Shown here in pieces: positions 1 to 11,289 of a stretch of DNA of 64,000 nt (position 1 is its first letter; every line of letters starts with the position of its first letter). Under the pieces are notes generated by a model. That model saw only the letters and a program-made list of their open reading frames with translations. It made no database searches and was not told where the DNA came from. The stretch covers positions 55,114,145 to 55,178,144 of the forward strand of contig CM057468.1 of assembly GCA_030035585.1 (NCBI GenBank), written 5' to 3'. This DNA is from Dugong dugon (lineage: Eukaryota; Chordata; Mammalia; Sirenia; Dugongidae). Made by a program: the position numbers and the translations under genes.

Positions 1-328
1 ATATAGACGAAAGTAGAGATTGAGAGACAGATGTAAAAATAATCAGTTTTGTCCGAGTGGGAAGGTGGGGGTGGGGTAGGAAATGTACAGATATCTAGTG
101 TTCATCTAGTTCCCACCACTCCCAGAAATATAATAATTGAGTAACACTTTATTAAAAAGAAACCATTTGAAATCTTTCTCTGACTTCTTTAAGAGCATTG
201 TATTATGGAATCCAGTGGTTGCCTAACATGATGGCTCATCAGAATCATCTGACATGTCATTTAAAAAATGTGGATTATTGGATCCTTCCCCAAATTTACT
301 AAGAATTTTTGGGAGAAAGCCCTGAAAT
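1..328. other. Unassigned AT-rich DNA
   Basis: No gene or repeat is recognised. The stretch has a short G-rich run near 60-80 and otherwise ordinary AT-rich sequence. Confidence 0.4.
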
Positions 329-368
329 TATCTATCTCTTTATCTGTCTACCTACCTACCTACCTATC
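329..368. repeat. Tetranucleotide tract (TCTA/CTAC)n
   Basis: Imperfect TCTA units pass into five CTAC/CCTA units. It is a short microsatellite directly upstream of an L1 3' fragment. Confidence 0.8.
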
Positions 369-530
369 TTTTAACTTTTTATTTTGAAATAATTATAGGT
401 TCAAAAGAAGTTGCAAAAAAAATGTTAAGGGAGGTCTTATGTACCCTTAACTAGTTTCCCCAATGGTAACATCTTGTGTAACTATATAGTACAATATCAA
501 AATCTGGAATATTTTTCCTTACAAGATCTC
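369..530 (-). mobile_element. Old L1M 3' UTR fragment
   Basis: The text resembles the antisense of a common mammalian L1M 3' UTR: a TTTTAACTTTTTATTTTG start, then the segment about CCAATGGTAACATCTTG and ACTATATAGTACAATATC. It is non-coding. The family is recalled from memory and the orientation is inferred from it. Confidence 0.6.
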
Positions 531-992
531 CAGGGGATGACTATTCAATTGGCTAGAAAGTGGATGAATAAATGAGTGAGTAATTATTCAAATAAATGGA
601 TTGATTTGGCTACTTGGAATCCTGGAATATTTAGCAACCTAAAATCATTGTTTATTCACTCATAGATTAGATCATTCACTGCTCTGGTTAGAGGAATCAT
701 TCAGAATGATTCACTGAAATCCTTTAATCAGTCATCTCTTTCCCTCTTTTTTATGAGGCTCTATATTCCCTCACTCATTCAAACAGTCCATGTGAAGGGT
801 TTTTTTTTTCATGTTTTTCCGTCACCTACCAATGGTTTGCAGACAAATGGAAACAGGAGATAGAGGAAAAGTGAGTCAGTTTTGTTCAGCACTATACAGA
901 TAGTTGCTAAAATCTTTTTCTCTTTCTCTTAAAATTAATTCTTTTACTTTTAATTTTCTCTATGTAAAATTGTGATATTTATTTGTTAATAG
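531..992. other. Unassigned AT-rich DNA
   Basis: No gene or repeat family is recognised. It contains several loosely repeated ATTCA/TGAAT words and a T9 run near 801, but no convincing ORF. Confidence 0.4.
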
Positions 993-1149
993 AAAAACCA
1001 AACCTGTTGCCATTGAGTCGATTGCGACTCATAGCAAATTTATATGACAGAGTAGAACTGCCCCATAGAGTTTCCGAGGAGCAGCTTAGGTGGATTCAAA
1101 CTGCTGACCTTTTTGGTTAGCAGCCTGAGTTCGTAACCACTGCGCAATC
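993..1149 (-). mobile_element. AfroSINE-type SINE
   Basis: Read on the minus strand this is a tRNA-headed SINE. The plus strand starts with an A-rich tail (AAAAACCAAACC). The conserved block CAGAGTAGAACTGCCCCATA follows, then the tRNA-derived head with GGTTAGCAGCC. The copy lacks part of its middle and its extreme 5' end. It lies directly against the (AAC)n tail of the minus-strand RTE copy that follows, so on the minus strand the order is RTE then SINE. Confidence 0.85.
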
Positions 1150-2306
1150 AATTGTTGTTGTTGTTGTTGTTAGGTGCCGTCAAGTCTGTTCCAACTCATA
1201 GTGACCCTATGTACTACAGAATGAAACATTGACCAGTCCTGCACCACGCTCACAATCGTTGCTCTCCTTGAGCCCATTGTTGCGGCCACCATGTCAGTTC
1301 ATCTCGTTGAGGGTCTTCCTCTTTTTCACTAACCCTCTACTTTACGAAGCACAATGTCCTTCTCCAGGGACTGATCCCTCCTGATAACATGTCCAAAGTA
1401 TGTAAGACGTAGTCTTGCCAATCTTGCTTCTGAGGAGCATTCTGGTTGTACTTCTTCCTGGACAGATTTGTTTGTTCTTTTGGCAGTCCATGGTATATTC
1501 AATATTCTTTGCCAGCACCACAATTCAAAGGTGTCAATTCTTCAGTCTCCCTTATTCATTGTCTAGCTTTCGCATGCATATGATGTGATTGAAAATACCA
1601 AGGCTTGGGCCAGATGCACCTGAGTCTTCAAGGTAACATCTTTGCTTTTTAACGCTTTAAAGAGGTCTTTTGCAGCAGATTTGCTCAGTGCAATGCATCC
1701 TTTGATTTCTTGACTGCTGCTTCCATGGGTGTTGATTGTGGATCCAAGTAAAATGAAATCCTTGACAACTTCACTCTTTTCTCCGTTTATCATAATGTTG
1801 CTTATTGGTCCAGTTATGAGGATTTTTGCTTTCTTTATGTTGAGGCTGTGATCTTTGATCTCCATCAGTAAGTGCTTCAAGTCCTCTTCACTTTCAGCAA
1901 GCAGTGTTGTGTCATCTGCATATTGCAGGTTGTTAATGAGTCTTCCTCCGATCTTGATGCCCCATTCTTCTTCATATAGTCCAGTTTCTCGGATTATTTG
2001 CTCACCGTACAGATTGAATAGATACGGTGAAAGGATACAGCCTTGATGCACATTTTCCTGACTTTAAACCATGCAGTATCCCCTTGTTTTTTTTAAATGA
2101 CTGCCTCTTGATCTATTACAGGTTCCTCATGAGCACAGTTAAGTGTTCTGGAATTCCTATTCTTCTAAATATTATCCATAATTTGTTATGATCCACACAG
2201 TCAAATACTTTTGCATAGTCAATAAAACACAGGTAAACATCTTTCTGGTATTCTCTGCTTTCAGCCAGGATCCATCTGACATCAGCAGTGATATCCCTGT
2301 TCCACC
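1150..2306 (-). mobile_element. BovB/RTE-type LINE, 5'-truncated
   Basis: On the minus strand this is the 3' part of an RTE-clade LINE. It covers part of the reverse transcriptase, the C-terminal region and the 3' tail. The tail appears on the plus strand as repeated TTG units at about 1153-1171, followed by AGGTGCCGTCAAGTC. Similarity to the RTE text of the 25.4 and 35.6 kb copies runs until about 2306 and then stops, marking 5' truncation. The reading frame is broken between 1523 and 1563 and near 2051, so it is dead. RTE elements of this type are abundant in afrotherians and related to ruminant BovB. The family name is from memory. Confidence 0.85.
1329..2306 (-). pseudogene. RTE reverse transcriptase remnant
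   Basis: The frame at 1563-2051 (162 codons) begins with the conserved block HQGCILSPYLFNL (residues 2-14). It carries the catalytic YADD box at residues 44-47, followed by the typical LLAESEEDLKHLL segment. A second open frame at 1329-1523 holds the C-terminal part with TYFGHVIRRDQSLEKDI. Upstream codons encoding the motif A region lie towards 2200-2306 on the same strand but are not in one open frame. The enzyme would nick target DNA and copy its own RNA; this copy cannot, because it lacks the endonuclease domain and is frameshifted. The frame gives no sign of present coding use. Confidence 0.85.
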
Positions 2307-2404
2307 AACAGTGGCACTAAATTAGAAGGATCCACCTCCTCCCCTGGAAATTCACTCTTCAATAATTAACTTGTTCTATTCTTATCAACTCAGTGCAATT
2401 TTAA

Positions 2405-2840
2405 ACATTAGGAGACATGTATAGTGGTCTTAGTTCTGCCTCTTACTAGTTGTTTGGCCTTACATAACATACTTAAACTATCTAATTTACCATTGACATC
2501 ATAAGAATAAAATGGATGCTAACTTCCCTGTTAATACACAAATGTATTTTAAGCAACATCCATAATTGTTGTTGGTTTTAGTTCTTGCTGAGTCAATTCC
2601 AACTCATGGTCACCCCATGTGTGCAGAGTAGAGCTGCTCCACAGAGTTTTCAAAGCTGTGATCTTTCAGAAGCAGATCCCCAGGCCTGTCTTCCAAGGTG
2701 CCTCTTGGTGGGTTTAAATCACCAACCTTTTAGCTATAGTTGAGCACTTAACCATTTCTGCCACCCAAGGACTTCAACATCCATAATATATGGTGCAAAC
2801 TATGAAATGCTAAATAAATGTTAGATGATGAAGATGGTGA
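2405..2840 (+). mobile_element. MIR, split by a SINE
   Basis: The left part (to about 2566) has MIR-like text around TCTTACTAGTTGTTTGGCC and CATAAGAATAAAATGGATG. The right part (2788-2840) ends with TGCTAAATAAATGTTAGATG, like the end of MIR. The SINE at 2567-2774 separates them. Divergence is high, so this is a moderate call. Confidence 0.5.
2567..2774 (-). mobile_element. AfroSINE-type SINE with 13-bp target duplication
   Basis: A full-length minus-strand copy containing GCAGAGTAGAGCTGCTCCAC and the tRNA-like head near CACTTAACCATTTCTGCCAC. It is flanked by a perfect direct repeat CAACATCCATAAT at 2554-2566 and 2775-2787, the target-site duplication left by target-primed insertion. Confidence 0.9.
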
Positions 2841-3756
2841 GAATGATAATAGTAAAATGGTTAGAAATTTTCAGCAAGAATCTACTTTGTTTCATTTTGG
2901 GAGGGAAGGATTATGTTTTTTCCTTCCTTCCCTATGCATCTTTTTTTTTCTTAACTTGTACTAGAAGTTCTTCTAAGTTAGTCATCATACACTTTTGGGA
3001 TGCTACTTAATTTAGATAAATACCAGATCTCTTTCTTATGTTATGTTTAGCACCCATATTATATTTAGGCACCCCTTTCCCATAAGAGTATAGGTGGTAG
3101 AGCGCAGCAGATTCATTCTTCTTTCTTTGCTGGAATAAAAAAGGACCCCCTGGAAGGATAGGTAGGTGAAATGCTCCTGGGGCTCAAGAACTTGATAGAA
3201 TGGGGGAATGTGTGAAAAAGCTTTCAATGATTATCACTAGAGAAAAAGATGGTGCATCCTGTTCTCTTAAATGGTTACCTTGCATTCCCTCCCACACCCC
3301 TGGGTCCCTGGCACATTGAGTTCATAGAGATGGTGTAGTTTAATGGAGCATTTCCCAAAGTGTGTTTGTTAATATAAACAGATGTTTTCTTGAACAAACT
3401 AAACGTTCTATGGGAAACGCTGCTGAGTTTAATATAATTAAATAAGTTTTTTGTTATTGTTTCTAATTGCAGGACTTCATAGAAGCTTTTTTGTGCACAT
3501 CGTCTCTGGAAGCACATTTAACATGGAAAATTACTCGAATATGTTTGACTAAGAAGCTGTTTTTCCAAAAACATCACTTGGAACCTGTGGATTTGACAAA
3601 TGCTTGTTTAGTATATCTTACCCGGGGCAGATCTAAGTCAGATATGCCTGCACGTTCGCCTTGCTTCTGGTATGACATTCAACATCTAACTGAGCTCTAC
3701 TCCACTTCCAGCCTGTAATGAAAAAGTAATAAAAGTTGACTTCTGCCAACTTCTGA
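2841..3756. other. Unassigned DNA, no gene seen
   Basis: It contains short open frames (for example 3467-3718, plus) preceded by an acceptor-like TTGCAG at 3468-3473. No family resemblance or donor partner supports an exon. The rest is AT-rich. Confidence 0.4.
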
Positions 3757-3963
3757 GGAGTCCCTAGGTAGTTCAAATGGTCAAGTGCTCAACTACTAAT
3801 TGAAAGGTTGGTGGTTCGAACCCACCCAGAGGTGTCTCAGAAGAAAGGCCCAGTGATCTGCTTCTGAAACGTCACAGCCTTGAAAATCCAGTGGAGCAGT
3901 CCTACTCTGCACACATGGGGTTGCTATGAGTTGGAATTGACTCAATGGAAACAAGTTTGGTTT
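3757..3963 (+). mobile_element. AfroSINE-type SINE
   Basis: A plus-strand copy that starts GGAGTCCCTAGGTAG. It has a B-box-like GGTTCGAACCC, the body motif CTACTCTGCACACATGGGGT, and ends with TGACTCAATGG and a short GTTTGG tail. It is a diverged subfamily with the 'ACACATGGGGTTG' variant also seen at 38.6, 46.9 and 60.7 kb. Confidence 0.85.
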
Positions 3964-4689
3964 GAGAAGATAAAATGTTTAGTAGACGCAACAAACATAA
4001 AAAGTAGATATTTGTCCTCACTCCCTACGGGATCTTCAATAGTAACATTCCACAAAGCAATGTTTCCTACTGCCACCTTTTATATCGCTTACAAATGTAA
4101 AAACCAAAGAGATTTTTAAAATCTACTAAGATTACTGATGTGTATTTAAAATGTACTTTAGTTTAGGGTACAGTGTTGCACGATAGAATGTACTCCAAGA
4201 GTGAAGGACCAAAAGAACAAAAGACCACTGCTTCATGTCACTTTTTTGGCCAGTTCTTTCTGCTTCTCAGTTTACTTTCAACTTTAGTTTCTTTCAGAAT
4301 TTCCTCAGGACTGAGGAGAGAGGTCACCTTGAGTAACTTTATTCTACCGAAAGGGCAGTGCTCCTCCCCAGTGCTCATTCAAATCCTGCTGAGGCAGTTT
4401 CTCTGAAGAGACTGAAGAGATTGCTTTTTATTTTAAGCCTGTCTATTCGCTAATGAACTGACTGAAGTATCAGTGGACTTGAACAGGAGTCAACCAATTC
4501 TAAATCTCAACCTACAAAAACTGAAAGCTGAAGTTTAAAGAATAAGTTTAGAGGTGAATTTAATTCTTATTGGCACTGTACTTCGAGGTGATAGAACATG
4601 TTTCTAACTCGCCACCCCCGCCCCCGGCCCAGTAAGATTTTGGAGCAATTCCATGAAATGCCTTCGTTCTACTTTGAGGGAATTTTTCA
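3964..4689. other. Unassigned DNA
   Basis: No gene or clear repeat. It includes a C-rich run near 4613-4630 and a short open frame at 4173-4406 without family resemblance. Confidence 0.35.
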
Positions 4690-4855
4690 CATGTCAGAAA
4701 TGAATCAAATTACAGCTTTGCTGGTGACTGGGGGCCTTCATTTCCTCATCTTTAAAAAGGAAGCTAACGATGCCCAATTTGAAGGGTGGTTTTGAGAACT
4801 AAGTGAGATAATGTAGATTAATGCAAGGGCACTTAGCAGGCATTAAATGAATAGT
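4690..4855 (+). mobile_element. MIR fragment
   Basis: MIR 3' half: CTTCATTTCCTCATC, then a variable part, GAGAACTAAGTGAGATAATG and GGCACTTAGCAGGCATTAAA, in consensus order. Confidence 0.65.
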
Positions 4856-5204
4856 AGCTTTGGGTTTCCCTTTTGATTCTTCAGAGTTCATCAGATAACA
4901 TACTTCAGGCCTGACCGTTGGAGTAACTCTGCAATTAAATTGCTCTTTGACAATAGTAAAGCAGAGTCTTGGTCCTGGCAGGGTATGCTCAGTACAAGAA
5001 TTGTTTCCTGACTACTGCATTTTTCTTTTTCTATAAAGAGTTAAGACTTCCATTTCATACTTGTTATTCATGTATTGTATGAGTTGTTTCCATTGTAGTC
5101 CGAGTATAACAGAATCCTTCTCTACATATGCTGTTTATTAATATGTATTTATTATATGCACTGTCTGTTTGTTGTACGTGTCTGTCATACTGTAGTGGTG
5201 TGTG
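4856..5204. other. Unassigned AT-rich DNA
   Basis: No gene or repeat family recognised. The end is TG-rich (about 5199-5215) and leads into the composite RTE element. Confidence 0.35.
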
Positions 5205-5612
5205 TGTTGTTGTGATGCTGGAAGGTAGGGTATCAGTATTTCAAATACCAGCAGGGTCACCCATGGTGGACAGGTTTCAGCAGCACTTCCAGACTAAGAT
5301 AAACTAGGAAGAAAGGTCTAGTGATCTACTTCCAAAAATTAGCCAGGAAAAATCTTATGGATCACAACAGAACATTATCTGACTTGCTTGCTTTGGACAT
5401 GTCCTGAGGAGGGATCAGTTGCTGGAGGAAGACATCATACTTGGTGAAGTAGAAGGCCAGCAAGGGCTGGGGTGACTCTCAGTGAAAGGAACTGGCACAA
5501 TAGCTGCAATGATGGACTTGAACATGCTGGTGATTGTGAGGATGGTACAGGACCAGGAAATGTTTTGTTTTGTTGTACGTTAGGTTGTTGTGAGTCAGAG
5601 TCAACTCAACGT
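5205..5612 (+). mobile_element. Composite RTE-type element (5' UTR-like part fused to RTE 3' end)
   Basis: The left part (about 5205-5377) contains TTTCAAATACCAGCAGGGTC, GCACTTCCAGACTAAG and CTATGGATCACAACAG-like text shared with the Gly-headed SINEs. From about 5390 the sequence matches the RTE 3' region: TTTGGACATGTCCTGAGGAG, then GAGGATGGTACAGGACCAGG, then a degenerate terminal block. The whole RTE coding region is missing between the two. Either it is an internally deleted RTE or a long SINE built from both RTE ends. The terminal AAC tail is degenerate, so the copy is not young. Confidence 0.6.
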
Positions 5613-6023
5613 CAACTATGTACTTATTATATCTTTATTATTTGTTGTGGTTATTTTTTAATTAAGATGTTACACTGTGATTTTGTAATGGACAGTGCCT
5701 TATGTGGGACAGAAGCTCTCACCGGAGTCTTCCTTATCCAGCCAACCGTTTACTAAGTGTGATGGTCCAAGGAGGCTGGAGTTTGATTTTTTTGTCCTTG
5801 CCCTGAGGGCCAAGTATGTTTAGGAATTTTATTTAGGTGGTGGGAAAAATATGCCATAAATGGGAAGCCAGGAGGAATTACAGATATACCAATACTGCTA
5901 CCAGGGATTCCAGAGATACTAAATTTAAGATATCAAATCATGTGCTTTAGCTCCCAGACATCCCCAGTTCCTAGTTGCCCAGCTCGCCAAACCACCAATC
6001 AATAGCATGCATTGCTTCGTGGG
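5613..6023. other. Unassigned DNA
   Basis: No gene and no recognised repeat. Confidence 0.35.
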
Positions 6024-6077
6024 AAAAAAAAAAAACCAAAACTCATTACTGTTGAGTCAATTCTAACTCGTAGCGAT
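6024..6077 (-). mobile_element. AfroSINE 3' end fragment
   Basis: Only the last part of a minus-strand SINE: an A-run then CCAAAACTCATTACTGTTGA and TCTAACTCGTAGCGATCATG. It is heavily 5'-truncated. Confidence 0.7.
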
Positions 6078-9000
6078 CATGGGAAAAGCAAAGCCCTGTT
6101 ACAAATGGGGATGCATTGACTTTGGATTTCAAAATGGAATTTTTGTCTATAGTCTGAAAGCAAGCACTTTTGGTCATTGTAAATGCCTGACTTTGTTGAG
6201 AAGGGAATGGTTTTCTCAGAATCAAAATTCTGGAAAATTTCTCAGAATCAAAACTCCCAAAATAAAGGTTAAGTTTGAAGAGGATCAGGCAATGTGTATG
6301 ATGGGACCATTGAATAGAGAGATACAGGATGCAATACAAGGAAATCCCTTGGTACACAGAAAGGGAAAGTCTGGTCATTGAGGGATGGATCCTGGGAGAA
6401 AGATGAAGAGAAGAGTCAAAGATCAGGCCTTACTGTTCCATTTCTTCCCTTAAGGTTGGAACATGAAGAAGGAATTGAAAACTCCAAGGTAGGTTTGGGG
6501 ATTCTAAGAAAGTTATGATTTTCTTAGAGATAGCCTGGGAACATAGAAAGTCTCACAAAGGATTCCCACCTCTGAAATATCATGTTGAACATGGTTATGG
6601 AGCATTTATGTTGCAATAGTTGAGAGAGAAGTGTTAAAGAGGATGGGTCTGAGTGAAGACTGACTTCCCCTTACTCTGAAAGTAAATAAGAGATTTTAGT
6701 CCATTCATAAATTCTACATGTCCTAGTGATCCATAGGATAGACTGTAGTGTGTGGGATCCTTGTGACTGGAGGCTAGGGCAAAGTCCATGGACATCAGTA
6801 ATGGTACCAGGGATGCATTCAAAAGACCAGGCAGGACAATCTCAACTCAGAAGGATACTCAGTGGCCCTGTGGGCCAAGTTACACCACTGCAGAAGCAGC
6901 CATGACAAAGAACATTATCCAGAGATCAAGCAGGATATGATATATAACTTAGATATCTGGATATTTCACCCCCATGCCCCAGGACATGTCAGCCTCATTC
7001 TGCACCCAGACACCATTTTTGGAAGGAGAACAGGAGGGTTTTAAATCCTGAAAGACTAAGAGAATCTTAATGTAAGATAAAGTATATTCTGCTTTCAGTG
7101 GGAAGGCAGGTTCTAGAGTAAACAGGATATTATTTATAAAATTAAATTGCATTTCTGATATCTGAATGTATCCATTTAAAATCCATACTTATCACACAGG
7201 CAAGAGACCTATGAAGTTGGGTCAGTCCTTTTAGGACAGAATTCATTTTTCTTGGGACTAGAATCCTGAAATAGGAAAACTTAACTGTTGCTTATGCTGT
7301 TTGGATTTTCTATCACTGATTTTATTTGTTTCCTCCTTAGAATTTTAAAATCATCATCTGTATGCCAGTGTAGCTGAGGTCTGAGTTTTAAAGGAAGAGT
7401 AGTATTTTTCTAGGGGAAGCATATGAGCTTATAGTGGGAGTCAAAGTGGGAAAATGGTAATACCAAGGTAACACCGTGGAAGCACTATGGGAGCCCCTCC
7501 ACGTGGAGAAATCTCCTAGCGCTCATACATGCTCAGTCTTGATGAGATTTTCAATTTGCCTTAATCGTGAAGGTCATTCCTTAAAAATCCTCCTGGCAGT
7601 GAAGCAACACACCCTTCGGTGCCCTTTTCTCTACTTACCCTTCCATAATCTTCTTAGTGATTGGAGAGGAGAAGCAAAGAGTGATTGGCGGTATAATATA
7701 GTGTAATACATGGTTGGCCACAAGACCAGTTTGAATAGAAGAAGCCAAGTCTTGGGGCCTAGTTAGATATAGAGGCTCTGGGGTGCAAGGGGCCTACATA
7801 CACAGGCGAGGTGAAATCTAGAATGCTGTGCTAAGACAAGGAGGAACAGCCAAATATTTGGGAAGTCCATCTCTCAATAAATCCAACTCTATGTCAGAGG
7901 TTTGGATGGTGAGCATGGACTCAAGTTTAATACTAAGCAGAAAATGGAGGAGGCGGTGAAACCCAGTTTGGTTCTTGTTCATCTTTAGCAGTGGGCTGAT
8001 TATGGACGGGTCTGAGGAAAAAAGTCCCAGAAATGAGAAATAAAAGGCAGAATACCCTGTGACTATGACAAATGACTTCTCCTTATCTTATCCCAAGCTT
8101 TGCATATCTAGGGACATGCTCAGCTGATTCCCACCTTTCCCATTTCTCCCTCCTCATGGATGAATTCATTTCCCTGGTGTTTGAAGGCAGAGTTCCTTAA
8201 GAATCTTTAGGACCAATCTGATCCACTGCCCAGATAAATCTATGCAACTCTTACCTGCAGTCTGATTATCGACCTGTCCCTGCTTGTGTCCCAGTGCTGA
8301 TTATAGGACTTCTGCCTGTTTGCTGTGCCTGAGGAACTTTATTACTAGGTGTCTACTCCAGATGTCTTCTAGGACTAAGATTCTGTTTTGTTATTACTGT
8401 AATTCTTCCTAGTAACTTCAAAACTAAGGTCGTTTTCTTGGTATTGATGGTGGTAGTGATGGCTTGCTCTGTTAGCTTACAGTAGCATGACATTTAAATG
8501 GGATATTTAGATGAAAGGACTGAAAAACTAAATCACTAAGTAAATGTACTAATTGCTATGTGATGTTAACAAATAAAAAATATATATTTTTAATTCTGTC
8601 AAAGTAAGCTAGTAAAAAACTGAGTATTCAAGTGGTGAACATATTCGGGTTACTGAATAAAGTCAGTGACTGAATAGCTATTAGTTCAAACTCTTAACTT
8701 TTTGTAGTTTTAAGCTGTCTCTTTGTTTTTCAGAAGGATACATTTCTTAAAAAAAAAAAAAGACTATTGGCTACTTATAACCCTCTAATGAAAGAAAATC
8801 CAACGGGAAGCCACAGAACTCGGTGCTTCTCTATGCCAACTCTCTCAGACCACACAGAAGCAAAAGCTAGATAGTTTGGCTGAGCTATCAAACTTGAGGA
8901 CAGATCTGGCAGTGGGATGAGGGGAAGGGAAGCTGATTGTGGTATCACTAGGCTAGGACAGAAAAGAGGTTACAGGCAGTGCTAGGGAAATGCCTACACA

Positions 9001-9537
9001 CTGGGGTGGGAGCAGCCGGGCTGGGAATTTGACCCAGAGAGGGAAAACGGAACATGTTGGTCTACTTGATATCAGGATACAATGGAAATTGGCATTTTAA
9101 GAAGTTATTGAGACCACAAATATTGCTGTGGATGGGTAAGGATAACACAGGGTAAGATCATTATGATCTATTGTAAGCTGTTTTAAATAGTTAATATCAC
9201 CACTTTTTAGGATTAAGACCATGTAAAATAATGCTGTCTGCATACTTTGTTGAGATCAAGTCCCAACTTAAAAATAAAACTAAACAAAGCATTAAAAAAA
9301 AAAAAAAACTAGATAAAAAAGTACTTTCCGGAGTAATACTTCTTCATATTTCTGACCTTCTTACTTTGGAGAGATAAGATGTATCTATTTTAAAAAAATT
9401 TACTTTAAATCACTTTCATATGTTGGGTGAAATGGATACTATCAATAATATAACATTATTATTATGGCTATTAGAAGTAAACTTAAAATGAGTTTTCAAA
9501 ATTTGTATTTTCCCTTATACAATCTATGAAATAGAAA
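6078..9537. other. Long stretch of unassigned, apparently unique DNA
   Basis: About 3.4 kb without a recognised young repeat. The longest frames (6079-6378 on either strand) are under 115 codons and lack family motifs. There is an A12 run near 8749 and another near 9295. It is ordinary intronic or intergenic sequence as far as can be seen. Confidence 0.4.
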
Positions 9538-9800
9538 TGATAATAATATTAGCTCACATTTACTGAACATCTTCTCTGATCTGGCACTATGTTGATTGTT
9601 TTAAATTTACTTTCTCTTCAAAATTCAAAACAAAATCTGAAGAAGATACTGTTTTGATCATGACTTAACGGAGGAGAGAATGAGGCATTGAGAAATAAGG
9701 ATGACTTTTTCGTAAGTCACAGAGTACGTACCAGATCTGGGATGGAATTCAGATCCATGTGTGACTCTAGTGTCAATGCTTTTAACTAAGATTCTGAGTT
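9538..9800 (-). mobile_element. MIR, antisense
   Basis: Antisense MIR in consensus order: TAGCTCACATTTACTGAACA, CTGGCACTATG, GGAGAGAATGAGGCATTGAG, GTAAGTCACAGAG, GGAATTCAGATCCATG. Confidence 0.7.
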
Positions 9801-9834
9801 GCTAATCTAGTCTGCTTAAAAAATACAATTTAAA

Positions 9835-10735
9835 AACACAATGATAAACCACTACAACCCAGTAAAATGGCTCAAATAAAAAATGACTGACAATTCCAAA
9901 TGTGACTAGGATATGGAGTAACTAGAACTCTTATAGACTGCTGGTGTGAGTATAACATGGCACAACCTATTTGAAGAACAGTTTGACAATTTCTTGTAGA
10001 GTTAGCATACACTTACCACGTTGCTGTTGAGTGCCGTCGAGTTGCTTTCCACCCACAGTGACCCCAAGTGACAGAGAACTGCCTCATAGGGTTTTCTTGG
10101 CTGTAATCTTTATGGAAGCGGAAGGCCAAGCCTTTCTCCCACGTAGCTGCTGGATGGGTTCAAACTGCCAACCTTTTGGTTAGCAGCCAAGCGCTTAACC
10201 GTTTGTGCCACCAGGGCTCTTTACACTTATCATACAGTCTTACAATTTCATTCCCATATATTTATAAGGAAAAGTGAAAGTGTATGTGTATACAATGTTC
10301 CTATCAGTTTTAGTGATAATATTAAAAAACTGGAAGCAATCAGCATGTCTATTAACTGGTGAATGAATAAACAAACCTATTAAAGTAGAACCACACCCAG
10401 CAATAAAAAGGAGTGAACTACTAATACTTGTAACAACATGATGAGCATTACGTTGAGCAAAAAAGCCAGACAAAAAAGGGTACTGCATGATTTCATTTAC
10501 ATGAAGTTCTAGCATAGGTGAAACTAATCTACGGTGATATAAAGCAGATCAGGGCTGAGAGAGTAGGATTAACTGCATAGGAGCAGGAGGGGTATATTGG
10601 ATGATATAAATGTTCTATATCTTCATTGCGGTGGTGGTTAAATAGGTTTGGATATCTGTCAAAACTCATTGAACTCTACACTTAAAATGATTATATTTTA
10701 TATGAATTATACCTGAATAAAACTGATGAAAATAT
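9835..10735 (+). mobile_element. Old L1M 3' region, split by a SINE
   Basis: Upstream of the SINE: AAAATGGCTCAAATAAAAAA, ATATGGAGTAACTAGAACTC, CTGCTGGTGTGAGTATAA. Downstream: AATAAAAAGGAGTGAACTAC, TGAAGTTCTAGCATAGGTG, GTTCTATATCTTCATTGCGG and TGAATTATACCTGAATAAA at the end. These follow the order of mammalian L1M 3' ends. A SINE at 10021-10221 interrupts the element at its TACACTTACCA word. Confidence 0.85.
10021..10221 (-). mobile_element. AfroSINE-type SINE inside L1M
   Basis: A minus-strand full copy (GAGTGCCGTCGAGTTG, then CTGTAATCTTTATGGAAGCG, then GGTTAGCAGCC, CCACCAGGGCTC). The host L1M word TACACTTACCA is repeated as TACACTTATCA on the far side, a target duplication with one change. 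Confidence 0.9.
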
Positions 10736-11289
10736 ATGCTGTTTCCTGTAGTTAAGTTCCTACTGCCTAGAGATTCCCAGTCTTTGTTTCTTTCATCATC
10801 CTGCCTGCTGCACTGTGTATACGAGAATATGTATGCATGCATAATTGTATGTATTAACTTATTTATGAAATTACTTACTTACCTGCTTATAGCCTAGATC
10901 ATTTCCCAAAATTGAATGATTTATTTTTCTGTTTATTGTTTCCTTACATTTGTCTTATGTTTTGCTTACTGAATCACAGTTAAAACACTTATTAATCCAG
11001 TTGTGCTGCAAACTAGGCATACTGCCAGAGTTTGGAAAATATGGTGAATAGTGCCAAACATTCAGGTTGAAATAAAATGAAAATTTAAATCAACTATTCG
11101 CATTTACTGGCTTTCTATTAACCAGAAAGCTCTTAAATCAGCACCTCACACATACAAAGCAATGAAAAAGAAGTTCTTAATGTTGACCTTGAAGTGTTAG
11201 CTCCTGAATTACCATCTGATCATCTCACACAAATTGAATTGTTGTCTTTGCATGTTTTGGCTACAATTGGATGATAGGGTGCTCCTGTA
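10736..11289. other. Unassigned AT-rich DNA
   Basis: No gene or recognised repeat. A weak TTACTTACTTACCTGC simple tract lies near 10870. Confidence 0.4.

Noticed and set aside
1855-2046. Plus-strand open frame opposite the RTE reverse transcriptase
   Set aside because: It is the antisense shadow of the RTE coding region, which explains the sequence fully.
3467-3718. Possible exon after an acceptor-like TTGCAG
   Set aside because: There is no donor at the end, no recognised protein similarity and the frame stops before a SINE.
6046-6381. Overlapping open frames of 110 and 100 codons on both strands
   Set aside because: They begin in a SINE fragment and show no motifs. Both strands being open suggests low stop density by chance.
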